In this document: positions 8,704 to 17,221 of the stretch, in pieces | How the letters are laid out: the number at the start of each line of letters is the position of its first letter | Position numbering within the stretch: the first letter of the stretch is position 1 | Assembly (NCBI GenBank): GCA_964386865.1 | Contig: CAYLUN010000022.1 | Coordinates: 10,365 to 74,364, forward strand | Source: CAYLUN01 sp964386865 | Lineage (GTDB): Bacteria; Verrucomicrobiota; Kiritimatiellia; RFP12; UBA1067 | DNA: 64,000 bases | Direction of reading: 5' to 3' | The notes under the pieces: model-generated | The model's input: only the letters and a program-made list of their open reading frames with translations | Told to the model about the DNA's origin: nothing | The model's database searches: none | Made by a program: the position numbers and the translations under genes

Positions 8704-10992
8704 TTAGCGTCCCGGGCTGCCGCGCAAGTAGAGGACGGGGCGCTCCAGCGGGGCCACCTTCAGCTCCGGGCCGCCGGGCGGGCGGTCGATGAGGATGTGC
8801 CACAGCCGCGGGTCGGTGCTGCCGTCGCGGTGGCTGAGACTTTTGGACCCGATCTTGGTGGGGCCGTCCACGCCGTTGGCCAGCAGGAAGTTGGGCGTGC
8901 GCTCGAACAGGTAGAGCGACGCGTCAGGCCGGCCTTTGCCGTTGCCGCCGTGGCCGAACACGCGGATCTGGTCGCAGTCGCAAAACGTCAGCATCGGGTC
9001 GTTGCCCTCGTACTTGCAGCCGAAGAAGTCCACACGCTTCGCGCCGCGCAGCTGGCTGGTCACCTGCTGCACGCTGAACTGGTAGAAGCGCAGCGGCCCC
9101 GGCGCGCCGTCCACGAGCAGGCGCGCGCTGGCGTTGCGGAAATTGTACCAGTTGCCGCCCCCGTGGTCGCTGATCACGACGGGCGCGGGCGCGACAGCCT
9201 GGCGCCCCTGGATCTCCACGCCGCGGAAGAGCGACGCGCCGCCGCAGCGCCAGTGCAGGGACTGGGCGCCGGCCACGCTCGCAGGCGTGTAGAGGCCGAG
9301 GAAGGCGAGGGTGGTCGCGGCGTCGGCGGTGTCCGCCGTGCGGACCAGCGGGGCGGGGTGCTCCGGGTCTGCGAAGGCGCCGGATTGGGCCGCAACGAGC
9401 AGCGACATCGTCTGTCCGACGCCGATCAGCTTCGTGCGCGGCTTCAGGCTCAGCGTCCGCGTAAGCAAATAGCAGCCTTTCGGCAGAAACACGATTTCGC
9501 TCGCGTCGACCGCCCGCTGGAGCGCATCGGTGTCGTCGGTGCGGCCGTCGCCCGTCGCCGAGTAGGGCGCATCTTTGACGTTCGCCGCGCCGCTCGACTC
9601 GAAGCCGGGGAACGGCGACGGCCACAGATGGCGGGATCGGAGGTCGGCGGGCGGCGTGCCGCCGGGCTCGACTTCGCAGACGCGCTCCACGCTCGCGCCG
9701 TTCGCGTAGACGGGGTAGCGATAAGTGGCCCCCTGGTTTTCGCGCGGGGCGCACGGCTGGGCGTACCGGCGCACGTGCAGCCAGCCACCGGCGCCGGGCA
9801 GCACGGTTTTTCGCGCGGGGTCTGCGAGCACCTGCGTGGCGTTGCGCACGTAAACGCGGTCGAGGTAGACGCCGCAGTCGGAATCCACGGCGACGCGCGC
9901 GGGGCGTGCCAGCGCGGTGTCGCCGAAATCGATCACGCTGTCGACGAGCGTCAGCTGGCCGTGGTTGGCCTGCAGGCCCCGCCCGATTTGAACGGGAGGC
10001 CCCGCGCAGCGGTCCGCGCCGATCTTCAGCCCGACGGCGACGAGCGTCTGCCGGCTCGTGCTGCGGATGGCCGCCTCGGTCTGTCCGGCCAGCGTGAAGC
10101 CGGTGATGACGGGCGTGGGCTGCGTGCCTGACAGGTAGCCGGTGAAGTCCAGCCCCACGCGCCCGCCGATGACGGTCACGTCGGCGCTGCTGCCTCCCGA
10201 GCCAATGCCGCCTTGAATGCCGGTGTGGCCGTGCGTGGCGTCGATGGCGCACTCCTCGACGGCCGAGCCTTCAGCGGCTTGGTGCCGCAGCGCGATGGCG
10301 CCAGGGTTGCCCTCGCCGATGGTGATGTCCAGGTTCACCAGCATTTGGTTCATGCCGATGTTGGGCTGCTCGACCTCGGGCGGCAGGCCGTCGGTGACGC
10401 GGTCGGCGGTCGTGGGGTTGGCGTAGCCGCGTGACCAGAAATAGACGAAAACCTTCGGCCTTTCGGGGTCGCCGAAGCCGGCGGAGCGCGGCGCGAGCAC
10501 CAGGCGCGGGCGCTGCGGGCCGGCCCGCGAGCCGACGAGCATGTTCGGGAAGCGGTTGCCGCCGAAGGTGCGGCCGTTGGCGCGCGTGTAGAGCTGTTGC
10601 GCGCAGCTGAGGGTGTCCGAAAGCAGGTAGGTGCCGGGCGGGAAGAAGCAGGCCATCTGGTGGTCGCGCGCGAACGTGACGGCGGCCTGGATCGCCCCGG
10701 TGGCATCGCGTGCGCCCGTCGGATCGGCGCTGAAGGGCTTGCCGGTCACGTCGACGAAGCCGAGCGCGGCGAGCCGCTGGTTTCCGAGCTCCGGAGGAAC
10801 CGCGAGACTGAGCAGGTCTGGGAACGGGTCGCGGATCGTCGGGTGCGCGTAGCGCAGGTAGGTGTCGTCGGACTCGGTGCCCTTGACCTCGGAGCGGCTT
10901 TTGGGGCGCTCGGGCGCGGCCGAGCAGTGGAGCGCGGCGAGCGCAGCAAGCAGGCATCGAATGGGGGGCAGCGGGTGTGCGGTCACGTACAT
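8704..10992 (-). CDS. Secreted two-domain right-handed beta-helix protein, pectate-lyase superfamily (GH55-like layout)
   Basis: This protein has 762 residues, with a signal peptide at about 10-25 (CLLAALAALHCSA). The start at 10992 is preceded by GAGGAG. Two separate beta-helix entry motifs are visible. The first (about 85-145) reads GARDATGAIQAAVTFARD then FFPPGTYLLSDTL. The second, near residue 490, reads GDGRTDDTDALQRAVDAS then FLPKGCYLLTRTL. Each is the typical start of a Pectate_lyase_3 domain. Two tandem helices of this kind form the ribcage fold of GH55 exo-beta-1,3-glucanases, which makes a polysaccharide hydrolase or lyase plausible. No catalytic residue can be assigned by eye. It stands alone, divergent from the Gfo/Idh gene. 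Confidence 0.75.
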   Translation of the reverse strand: MYVTAHPLPPIRCLLAALAALHCSAAPERPKSRSEVKGTESDDTYLRYAHPTIRDPFPDLLSLAVPPELGNQRLAALGFVDVTGKPFSADPTGARDATGAIQAAVTFARDHQMACFFPPGTYLLSDTLSCAQQLYTRANGRTFGGNRFPNMLVGSRAGPQRPRLVLAPRSAGFGDPERPKVFVYFWSRGYANPTTADRVTDGLPPEVEQPNIGMNQMLVNLDITIGEGNPGAIALRHQAAEGSAVEECAIDATHGHTGIQGGIGSGGSSADVTVIGGRVGLDFTGYLSGTQPTPVITGFTLAGQTEAAIRSTSRQTLVAVGLKIGADRCAGPPVQIGRGLQANHGQLTLVDSVIDFGDTALARPARVAVDSDCGVYLDRVYVRNATQVLADPARKTVLPGAGGWLHVRRYAQPCAPRENQGATYRYPVYANGASVERVCEVEPGGTPPADLRSRHLWPSPFPGFESSGAANVKDAPYSATGDGRTDDTDALQRAVDASEIVFLPKGCYLLTRTLSLKPRTKLIGVGQTMSLLVAAQSGAFADPEHPAPLVRTADTADAATTLAFLGLYTPASVAGAQSLHWRCGGASLFRGVEIQGRQAVAPAPVVISDHGGGNWYNFRNASARLLVDGAPGPLRFYQFSVQQVTSQLRGAKRVDFFGCKYEGNDPMLTFCDCDQIRVFGHGGNGKGRPDASLYLFERTPNFLLANGVDGPTKIGSKSLSHRDGSTDPRLWHILIDRPPGGPELKVAPLERPVLYLRGSPGR

Positions 10993-11100
10993 AGAGGGCT
11001 CCTCGCGTCCGGCTGGCGCGTGCGTCGCGCGCCCGTGCTCTCCCTTCCCGGCTAGAATAGCAGAGCGGCATTGCTTGCGCAAGCGGGCGAAGAATCGCGC

Positions 11101-11129
11101 TTGTTGGGGGCGGGCGGGTGCGCTATGCT
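11101..11129 (+). promoter_or_regulatory. Candidate sigma-70 promoter for the Gfo/Idh-isomerase pair
   Basis: TTGTTG at 11101-11106 and TATGCT at 11124-11129 are separated by exactly 17 bases. The predicted start near 11136 leaves a leader of about 55 bases before the ATG at 11191. Confidence 0.5.
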
Positions 11130-11190
11130 ATCAGCAATGATATCAGTTCTGGCCATAGATGCAGGCCATGTAAAAACGGGGGAACAAAAA

Positions 11191-12552
11191 ATGAGTCAGG
11201 TTTCACGGCGCGAGTTTCTGCGCGGCGGTGCGGCGGCTGTGGGCGCGGTCTCGCTGGCGGGGTGTTCGAGCGTGTCGATCGCGAAAGCGTCCCGTTTTCG
11301 CAAAACCGGCGACAAGCTGAACATGGCGTTCGTCGGGTCGGGCGGACGGGGGGGCTCGAACCTCAAGGAGTTCTACGCGCTGGGCGAGCAAATCGTGGCC
11401 GTTTGCGACGTGGACCGCAACCGGCTCGACAACTCGGCGAAAGCGGTCAAGGAGCGCTGCCCGGACGTGCGGAAGTATCAGGACTTCCGCGAGCTGCTGG
11501 CGCAGGAGAAAGACTTGGACGCGGTGGTCGTCTCAACGCCGGACCACATGCACGCGGCGGCGGCCATCGCGGCCATGAAGCAGGGCTGCCATGTCTATGT
11601 CGAGAAGCCGCTGGTGCGGACCGTGTGGGAGGTGCGGCGCTTCGAGGAGGTGGCGAAGGCGTGCGGCGTGATGACGCAGATGGGCAACCACGGCAACGGC
11701 ACGGACGCGCAGCGCCGCAGGATCGAGCTGCTGCGGTCGGGCGTGCTGGGCGAGGTGTCCGAGATCCACGTGAACACGGACCGGCCGATCTGGCCTCAGG
11801 GGATGAGCCGGCCCGAGGGCAGCGACCCGGTCCCGCCGGAGTTGGCGTGGGACTGCTGGCTGGGCGTCGCGCCGGAGCGGCCGTTCAAGAAAGACGTCTA
11901 CCACGGGTTCAAGTGGCGCGGCTGGTTCGATTTCGGGACGGGCGCGATGGGCGACATCGCCTGCCACGCGATGAGCTTCTTCTGGCGCGGCCTCAGGCTG
12001 GGCGAGGTGGTCTCGGCTGAAACCGTGAAGACGACGCAGAAGTTTCCTGAGACCTTCCCCTGCGCGACGACGGTCCGGTTGCTGGTGCGGGCCGAGGGGC
12101 AGAGTCGTCCGGTGGCGGTGTATTGGTACGACGGCAAAACGCAGCCGGGCCCGGAGGTGTGCCCCAAGGCGGTGGCCACGTGGGGCAGCATGCCGGGCGG
12201 CGTGACGCTGATCGGCGACCAGGCGATCATCTGCAACGACGCGATCTGCCTGAAGGACGAGCCCAAGTTCCGCGGGCTCGCGCAGCACGCCGCGACGAAG
12301 GACATTCCTGTGAGCCTGCCGCGCGTGAAGAGCCACCACTGGGAATTCGCGGAGTCGATCCGCGGGGGCGCGAAGCCGTTCTCCCACATCGACCACTCGG
12401 TGCCGATGACGGAGGCCGTGCTGTTGGGCTGCATTTCGCAGCAGGTGGCGGGCGAGCTGACGTGGGACGCGAAACGGTGCCGGTTCGCGAACAGCGACGA
12501 GGCGAACAAACTCGTAAAGCCTCACGTTCGCGACGGGTGGGCGATCGGCTAG
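11191..12552 (+). CDS. Gfo/Idh/MocA family oxidoreductase with Tat signal
   Basis: This protein has 453 residues. The leader MSQVSRREFLRGGAAAVGAV contains the twin-arginine motif SRREFL and ends in SLAGC, a possible lipobox, so a folded, cofactor-loaded enzyme is probably exported. The NAD(P)-binding Rossmann start is MAFVGSGGRGGSN (residues about 45-57), and the family EKP motif appears in YVEKPLVRTVWE. These enzymes oxidise or reduce sugars and inositols. The ATG at 11191 is chosen because the Tat motif begins there and GGGGGA precedes it; upstream in-frame codons lack both. The sugar isomerase-like gene follows after 53 bases and probably acts on the same substrate. Confidence 0.9.
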   Translation: MSQVSRREFLRGGAAAVGAVSLAGCSSVSIAKASRFRKTGDKLNMAFVGSGGRGGSNLKEFYALGEQIVAVCDVDRNRLDNSAKAVKERCPDVRKYQDFRELLAQEKDLDAVVVSTPDHMHAAAAIAAMKQGCHVYVEKPLVRTVWEVRRFEEVAKACGVMTQMGNHGNGTDAQRRRIELLRSGVLGEVSEIHVNTDRPIWPQGMSRPEGSDPVPPELAWDCWLGVAPERPFKKDVYHGFKWRGWFDFGTGAMGDIACHAMSFFWRGLRLGEVVSAETVKTTQKFPETFPCATTVRLLVRAEGQSRPVAVYWYDGKTQPGPEVCPKAVATWGSMPGGVTLIGDQAIICNDAICLKDEPKFRGLAQHAATKDIPVSLPRVKSHHWEFAESIRGGAKPFSHIDHSVPMTEAVLLGCISQQVAGELTWDAKRCRFANSDEANKLVKPHVRDGWAIG

Positions 12553-12556
12553 GCGG

Positions 12557-12599
12557 ATGGTTTCAGGCTGTAGGCTGTGGGATGAAGGCTGAAAGGAAA
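12557..12599 (+). repeat. Short degenerate GGCTGtag-type repeat between genes
   Basis: The spacer between the Gfo/Idh and isomerase genes reads CAGGCTGTAGGCTGTGGGA, then AAGGCTGAAAGG. GGCTG recurs at 7- to 13-base intervals. It resembles low-complexity tandem repeats common between genes in PVC genomes. No function is evident. Confidence 0.5.
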
Positions 12600-12605
12600 C
12601 AGGCG

Positions 12606-13448
12606 ATGAACACACGTAGGCAGTTTATGGTGAAGGCGGGGCTCGCGTGCGCGAGCCTGGCGGCGTTGCGGGGCAGCGCCGGGGCGGTTGCTGGGACAAA
12701 GAAGATCCCGGTGGGGATCCAGCTCTATTCGTTCCGCAAGCAAGGGGAGAAAGACTTCGCTGGTATCATCAAAAAGGCGGCGGAGATCGGCTTCTCGGGC
12801 GTGGAGTTCGCCGGCTACGGGCCGTACGGCGACAAGCCGGCGGAGCTGCGCAAGCTGCTCGACGACGCGGGCCTGAAGGCGTTCGGGACGCACACGGGGT
12901 ACAGTCTGGTTATGCCCGAGCAGATCCAGAAGACGATCGACTTCCACAAGACGATCGGCTGCCCGTACATCATTGTGCCGTGGATCGACCCCAAGCAGCT
13001 CGAGAGCAAGGACGGCTGCCAGAAGGCGGCTGAGATTCTGACGCGGGCGAACGCGACCGCGCAGGCGGCCGGGCTGCACCTGGGGTATCACGCGCACGGC
13101 GGCGACTTTAAGAAGATCGACGGCGAGCGGACGGCGTGGGAGATGCTGTTCGACCTGACTCCGGCGTCGTTCGTCCACCAGATCGACCTGGGTAACTGCC
13201 TGGGCGGCGGGGGCGACCCGTACGCGCTGATTGAGCGGTATCCGGGGCGTTCGCTGAGCGTGCACCTGAAAGAGCACGGCGGGCCGAAGGGCGCGGTGTT
13301 CGGGCAGGGCGTGGTGGACTTCAAGCGGGCGATGGCGCTCTGCGAGAAGGTCGGCGGCACGGCCGTCTACATCATCGAGCACGAGAGCGACCCGGAGAAC
13401 GCCTTCGTGACGGCGCAGCGCTGCCTCGACTACGTCAAGGCGCTGTAG
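12606..13448 (+). CDS. Exported sugar phosphate isomerase/epimerase-like TIM-barrel protein
   Basis: This protein has 280 residues. The leader MNTRRQFMVKAGLACASLAAL has a Tat-like RRQFM motif. The mature part is an AP endonuclease 2/xylose isomerase-like barrel: VGIQLYSFRKQ, IGFSGVEFAGYG, GYHAHGGDF, and HQIDLGNC and IIEHES with acidic and histidine residues expected to bind a divalent metal. Members epimerise or isomerise keto-sugars and inositol derivatives. The start at 12606 follows a purine-rich AGGAAACAGG. It pairs with the preceding Gfo/Idh gene, as often seen in this family. Its last 14 bases overlap the 3' end of the convergent marC gene. Confidence 0.87.
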   Translation: MNTRRQFMVKAGLACASLAALRGSAGAVAGTKKIPVGIQLYSFRKQGEKDFAGIIKKAAEIGFSGVEFAGYGPYGDKPAELRKLLDDAGLKAFGTHTGYSLVMPEQIQKTIDFHKTIGCPYIIVPWIDPKQLESKDGCQKAAEILTRANATAQAAGLHLGYHAHGGDFKKIDGERTAWEMLFDLTPASFVHQIDLGNCLGGGGDPYALIERYPGRSLSVHLKEHGGPKGAVFGQGVVDFKRAMALCEKVGGTAVYIIEHESDPENAFVTAQRCLDYVKAL

Positions 13449-14058
13449 CGTGCTGGGCGGCGATGAACCCGAGCGCGCCGTCCATGATCATCTGGGCCGC
13501 GAGCGCGGCGAGGATGATGCCGGTCAGCTTGCTCAGGATGTTGAGGCCGCGGTGGCCGATGCCGCGCTCGATCGCCGTGCCGAGCAGCAGCATGATGCCC
13601 ACGCAGACCACGGCGAACAGCAGGGCGAGGCTGCCGACGACCCTCTGGGTGACGTCGGCCAGCCCCGCGCCCATTACCAGCAGCGTGCCGGTGGTGGCCG
13701 GGCCGACGATGACCGGCATGGCGAGCGGCACGACGGCGATGTCGGCCTCCTGGTTGGCGTCAGGCGCGGCCTTGCGGCCCTGCACGAGGCCGACTGCCGA
13801 GAGGAAGAGCAGGGCGCCGACGCCGACCCGGAACGCGTTGAGGGTGATGCCGAAGAGCGCGAAGATCTGGTTGCCGAGGAAAAGCAGACCGAGGCAGAGC
13901 GCCGCCACGGCTATGCTGATCATGACCGCCAGCCGGCGCCGGCGGCGCTCCGTGTAGTCGCCGGTCATGCTCAGGAACATCGAGAGCGCGAAGAACGGCG
14001 TAAAAATGAAGAAGAATTTCAGCCAGACGGCGACAAAAAACTGAAGCTGTTCGTGCAT
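13435..14058 (-). CDS. MarC family integral membrane protein
   Basis: This protein has 207 residues and six predicted transmembrane segments. The typical MarC/YchE/YhgN features are present: FFFIFTPFFALSMFLSMTGDYT at the N-terminus, the PLAMPVIVGPATTGTLLV stretch in the middle and GLNILSKLTGIILAALAAQMIMDG near the end. The physiological role of this family is unsettled; the old link to multiple antibiotic resistance has not held up. The start at 14058 gives the normal family length. It is convergent with the isomerase gene and its 3' end overlaps that gene by 14 bases. Confidence 0.9.
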   Translation of the reverse strand: MHEQLQFFVAVWLKFFFIFTPFFALSMFLSMTGDYTERRRRRLAVMISIAVAALCLGLLFLGNQIFALFGITLNAFRVGVGALLFLSAVGLVQGRKAAPDANQEADIAVVPLAMPVIVGPATTGTLLVMGAGLADVTQRVVGSLALLFAVVCVGIMLLLGTAIERGIGHRGLNILSKLTGIILAALAAQMIMDGALGFIAAQHATAP

Positions 14059-14157
14059 GCCTGTACTGTAGCCAGAAGGGCGCGGGGTGTCAATGGGCTG
14101 GCGAAACGCCCGGCGCGGCAGGATCAGGCGATTTCGGGGTTAGCGGGCGCGGCGGGA

Positions 14158-14168
14158 TATGCTATACT
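14158..14168 (+). promoter_or_regulatory. Possible -10 elements very close to the MBL start codon
   Basis: TATGCT (14158-14163) and TATACT (14163-14168) overlap immediately upstream of the ATG at 14177. Transcription from either would start about 2-7 bases before the ATG, giving a nearly leaderless mRNA. There is no Shine-Dalgarno-like sequence before this start. No clear -35 box was found. Confidence 0.35.
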
Positions 14169-14176
14169 GCACGCCG

Positions 14177-14956
14177 ATGTCGTTCGAATTGACTTTCTTG
14201 GGAACGGGAACCTCGGTCGGCGTGCCGATGATCGGCTGTCACTGCGCCGTGTGCTCGTCGAAAGACCCCCGAAACACGCGCCGGCGGACCAGCCTGTACG
14301 TGAGGACCGAGCAGGCCGCGCTCGTGATCGACACGCCGCCGGACTTTCGGCAGCAGGCGCTTGACCACGGGGTCGAGCGGGTGGACGCGGTGGTGTTCAC
14401 GCACGCGCACGCGGACCACATTTTCGGGTTCGACGACATCCGCCGCTTCAACACGCTGCAGAACCGCGTGATCCCCGCCTACGCCGACGCCGAGACGCTG
14501 GAGGACGTGAAGCGGGTGTTCCACTACATCGGCAACCGGCCCTGCCCGAAAGGGCTCTACCGGCCGCTGGTCGACTTCATCGAGATCGGCGGGCCGTTCG
14601 AGCTGGGCGACGTGCGGCTGACTCCGCTCGACGTGCAGCACGGCCGCAAGATGACGGGGTACCTGCTTGAGAGCGGCGGGCGGCGGGTGGGGTACGTGCC
14701 CGACTGCCACACGATGCCCGACCACACGGTGGAGCGCCTGTGCGGGGTGGACGTGATGATCTTGGACGCGCTGCGGTATCGGCCTCACCCGTCCCACATC
14801 TGCGTGGAGGAGAGCCTGAGTCTGTTGGCCCGCATCGGCGCCACGCGCTCGTACCTGATCCACCTCTGCCACGATGTGGATCACGGCGAACTGGAGGCGA
14901 GGCTGCCGCCGGAGGTGCGCGTGAGCTACGACGGGCTGCGCCATCGGGTGACATGA
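14177..14956 (+). CDS. Metallo-beta-lactamase-fold hydrolase, PhnP-like
   Basis: This protein has 259 residues. MSFELTFLGTGTSVGVPMIGC followed by HCAVCSSKDPRN is typical of the PhnP/YcbX-like branch of MBL phosphodiesterases; PhnP itself cleaves cyclic ribose phosphates. The metal-binding HTHAHADHIFG motif is at about residues 75-85. Further ligands are visible in VQHGRKMTGYLLE, VPDCHTM, ALRYRPHPSH and HLCHDVDH. The Cys/His cluster near the N-terminus could bind the extra zinc seen in PhnP. The start was chosen at MSFELT because the fold begins there, not at the ATG-like codon 18 bases earlier. It opens a co-oriented block with the next four genes. Confidence 0.87.
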   Translation: MSFELTFLGTGTSVGVPMIGCHCAVCSSKDPRNTRRRTSLYVRTEQAALVIDTPPDFRQQALDHGVERVDAVVFTHAHADHIFGFDDIRRFNTLQNRVIPAYADAETLEDVKRVFHYIGNRPCPKGLYRPLVDFIEIGGPFELGDVRLTPLDVQHGRKMTGYLLESGGRRVGYVPDCHTMPDHTVERLCGVDVMILDALRYRPHPSHICVEESLSLLARIGATRSYLIHLCHDVDHGELEARLPPEVRVSYDGLRHRVT

Positions 14957-15019
14957 CAGGGCGCGCGCTTTGTGGTACAGTGATGCGCAAGAGAAATCGA
15001 CAGAGATTGGGGCTACATC

Positions 15020-15865
15020 ATGCGATTGGCGAAAAAGACGGGCGGAGGGGCGTTGCTGTTTGCGGCTGTGCTGTTGGCCGGGGCGGCGGCCGCCCAGCAG
15101 GTCGAGGTGACCATGACGCTCGCGTACACCGCGTTCGTTGTGGGCGAGCCCGTGCTCGTGCAGATCGAGGCGGTCAACGCGACGCGCGACCTGCTCGACA
15201 TCGGCGGCGCGGAGTCGAAGGACGAGGTTTTCGTCGAGATCACCAAGGGCGACCGCTACAACGAGATTGACGCGTTCAACCCCGCTCCGATTGTCGGCGC
15301 GGCCCAGCTGAAGCCCGGGCAGACCTTCCGCCACAAGGTGGAGTTGGACAAGTGGTTTGCGCTCGGCGCGGAGGGCCGGTACGCGGTGCGGACCGTGCTC
15401 GTGCACAACGGCATGCGGTACGAGTCCTCGAAGAAGAGCTTCGACATCGTGCCCGGCATGCCGATTAAGGATGCGGTTCAGATGTTCTTGAAGCGGCCGA
15501 ACTCGAAGCGCCTGTTCAAGCTCGTCTATTGGCACCGCAACCAGAGCGAGCGGCTCTTTCTTCGGATTGAGGACGACCCCGACGGCAAGGTGTGGGACTC
15601 GCTCGACCTGGGCACGCTGCTGCGCCTGTCAGAGCCCAAGCTGGATATTTCGCCGGACGGCGAGGTGACGGTCGTGCATCGGGCCACGCAGGACGCGTTC
15701 ATACGGACCGTGCTCTGGTCGCTGCCCGATAACGTAGAAGTCGTGGAGCGCAACAACCTGCTGGATCCGGAGATTTCGGCCTCACAGCGCGTGCGCGCGC
15801 TGTACGGCGAGATGGCGGACGACGGCAAGGAAGAGAAGAAGAAGGCGTGGTGGAAGTTCTGGTGA
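15020..15865 (+). CDS. Exported protein of unknown function
   Basis: This protein has 281 residues. It has a clear signal peptide (LLFAAVLLAGAAAA, cleavage near AAA-QQ). The following 110 residues look like a beta-sandwich: VEVTMTLAYTAFVVGEPVLVQIEAVNAT, then GQTFRHKVELDKWFAL and YAVRTVLVHNGMRYESS. This is the sequence style of intracellular proteinase inhibitor or Ig-like domains. The C-terminal half is charged and ends in a lysine/tryptophan tail (KKKAWWKFW). The S41 protease gene follows after 19 bases. A partner, substrate or inhibitor relationship to that protease is plausible but unproven. Confidence 0.7.
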   Translation: MRLAKKTGGGALLFAAVLLAGAAAAQQVEVTMTLAYTAFVVGEPVLVQIEAVNATRDLLDIGGAESKDEVFVEITKGDRYNEIDAFNPAPIVGAAQLKPGQTFRHKVELDKWFALGAEGRYAVRTVLVHNGMRYESSKKSFDIVPGMPIKDAVQMFLKRPNSKRLFKLVYWHRNQSERLFLRIEDDPDGKVWDSLDLGTLLRLSEPKLDISPDGEVTVVHRATQDAFIRTVLWSLPDNVEVVERNNLLDPEISASQRVRALYGEMADDGKEEKKKAWWKFW

Positions 15866-15884
15866 ACGCGCGAGGCGGAGCGAA

Positions 15885-17201
15885 ATGAGGGCGACGATGC
15901 AACGGTTGGCTGAGAAGCAAAGGGCAGGCGCGCTGCGAGCGGTGGCGGCTGTGGGGCTGCTGGCGGCGGCCGGCGGGTGCGTGGCGCCGCGCGCCGGAGA
16001 CGCGGCGGCGGCCCGCGAAGCCGATCCGCGGCTGCGCGAGGAGGCGTTCGACGATCTGGCGGTCTTGACCGAGGCAATGCTGCTTGTGCGGCGGTATTAC
16101 GTGGAGGAGAAGCCGTTTCGGGATGTGGTGTACGGGGCGATCGACGGCATGCTTGGTGAGCTCGACCCGAACAGCTCGTTCTTGCCGCCGCAGCCGCTGG
16201 CGAATCTCGAAGAGGAGACGAAGGGCAGTTTCGGGGGGATCGGCGTGAGTGTCGGGGTGGAGAGCGGCGGCGTCAAGGTGATCGCCCCGATCGAGGACTC
16301 TCCCGCGTTCAGGGCCGGCATCCATGCGGGCGATACCATCATGGCGGTGAACGGCAAGAAGCTGGAGGGGGTTTCGGTCGACGAGGCGGTCAAGGCGATG
16401 CGCGGAGACAGGGGCACCCCGGTGAAGGTGACGGTGTTGCGCCCGAACGGCGACAAGGTCGACGTGTCTCTGGTGCGCGACGACATCAAGCTGACGCCCG
16501 TGAAAGGCGTAAAGGCCTTGGGCGACGGCATCGGCTACCTGCGCATCACGCAGTTCAACGAGCCGGCGGTGGCGGATTTCGGCAAAGCGCTGGCGGCGCT
16601 CGAAAAGGAGAAGATCACCGACCTCATCATCGACCTGCGCGACAATCCCGGCGGGCTCCTTGAAGCGGCGGTCGGCGTGGCAGAGCAGATCCTGCCCCGC
16701 GGCAGGGAGATCGTGACGGTGCGCGGGCGCGACGGCGTGGAGCCCCAGCAGCGGTATGAGGCCGGGCCCTGCGAGCGCCGCTGCACGGACGTGCCGATCG
16801 CGGTGCTGGTGAACGGGGGGAGCGCGAGCGCCTCGGAGATCCTGGCGGGCGCGCTGCAGGCGCACAAGCGGGCCGTGCTCGTGGGCGAGAAGACCTACGG
16901 CAAGGCGTCGGTTCAGAACATCATCAAGCTGGCGCTCCGCCCCGACTGCGCCGTGCGGCTGACCACCGGCTTCTACTATACGCCGGACGGCAAGATGATT
17001 CACGGTGTGGGGATCGCGCCGGACATCCAAGTCGACGTGACGAAGGCGGAGTGGCGGCAGGCCCAGATGCGCCGGCTCTACGAGGAGATGCCGGGCGCGT
17101 CTGCCGGCGGCATGCAGAAGATGATGGACGGCGTCAAGGACGAGCAGTTGGAGCGCGCGAAGAGCGTGCTGAAGGGCGCGCGCATTCTGAACAAAGGCTG
17201 A
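15885..17201 (+). CDS. S41 family C-terminal processing peptidase (Ctp)
   Basis: This protein has 438 residues, with an N-terminal export segment ending in AAAGGC (weak lipobox). The order is typical: helical N-domain with YYVEEKPFRDVVYGAIDGML and the DPNSSFL motif (about 45-105), PDZ domain (about 110-195; SPAFRAGIHAGDTIMAVNG), then the S41 catalytic domain. The catalytic serine lies in NGGSASASEILAGAL (about 310-324) and the general-base lysine in GEKTYGKASVQ. These serine-lysine proteases act in the periplasm, trimming C-termini of exported proteins. GGAG precedes the ATG at 15885. tsaD begins 20 bases after its stop. Confidence 0.94.
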   Translation: MRATMQRLAEKQRAGALRAVAAVGLLAAAGGCVAPRAGDAAAAREADPRLREEAFDDLAVLTEAMLLVRRYYVEEKPFRDVVYGAIDGMLGELDPNSSFLPPQPLANLEEETKGSFGGIGVSVGVESGGVKVIAPIEDSPAFRAGIHAGDTIMAVNGKKLEGVSVDEAVKAMRGDRGTPVKVTVLRPNGDKVDVSLVRDDIKLTPVKGVKALGDGIGYLRITQFNEPAVADFGKALAALEKEKITDLIIDLRDNPGGLLEAAVGVAEQILPRGREIVTVRGRDGVEPQQRYEAGPCERRCTDVPIAVLVNGGSASASEILAGALQAHKRAVLVGEKTYGKASVQNIIKLALRPDCAVRLTTGFYYTPDGKMIHGVGIAPDIQVDVTKAEWRQAQMRRLYEEMPGASAGGMQKMMDGVKDEQLERAKSVLKGARILNKG

Positions 17202-17221
17202 GCGGGCGGGAAGGCTGTCGC

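Noticed and set aside
16001..17201. A 443-residue antisense frame in the S41 protease region
   Set aside because: The plus-strand protease has complete catalytic motifs. The antisense frame has none.
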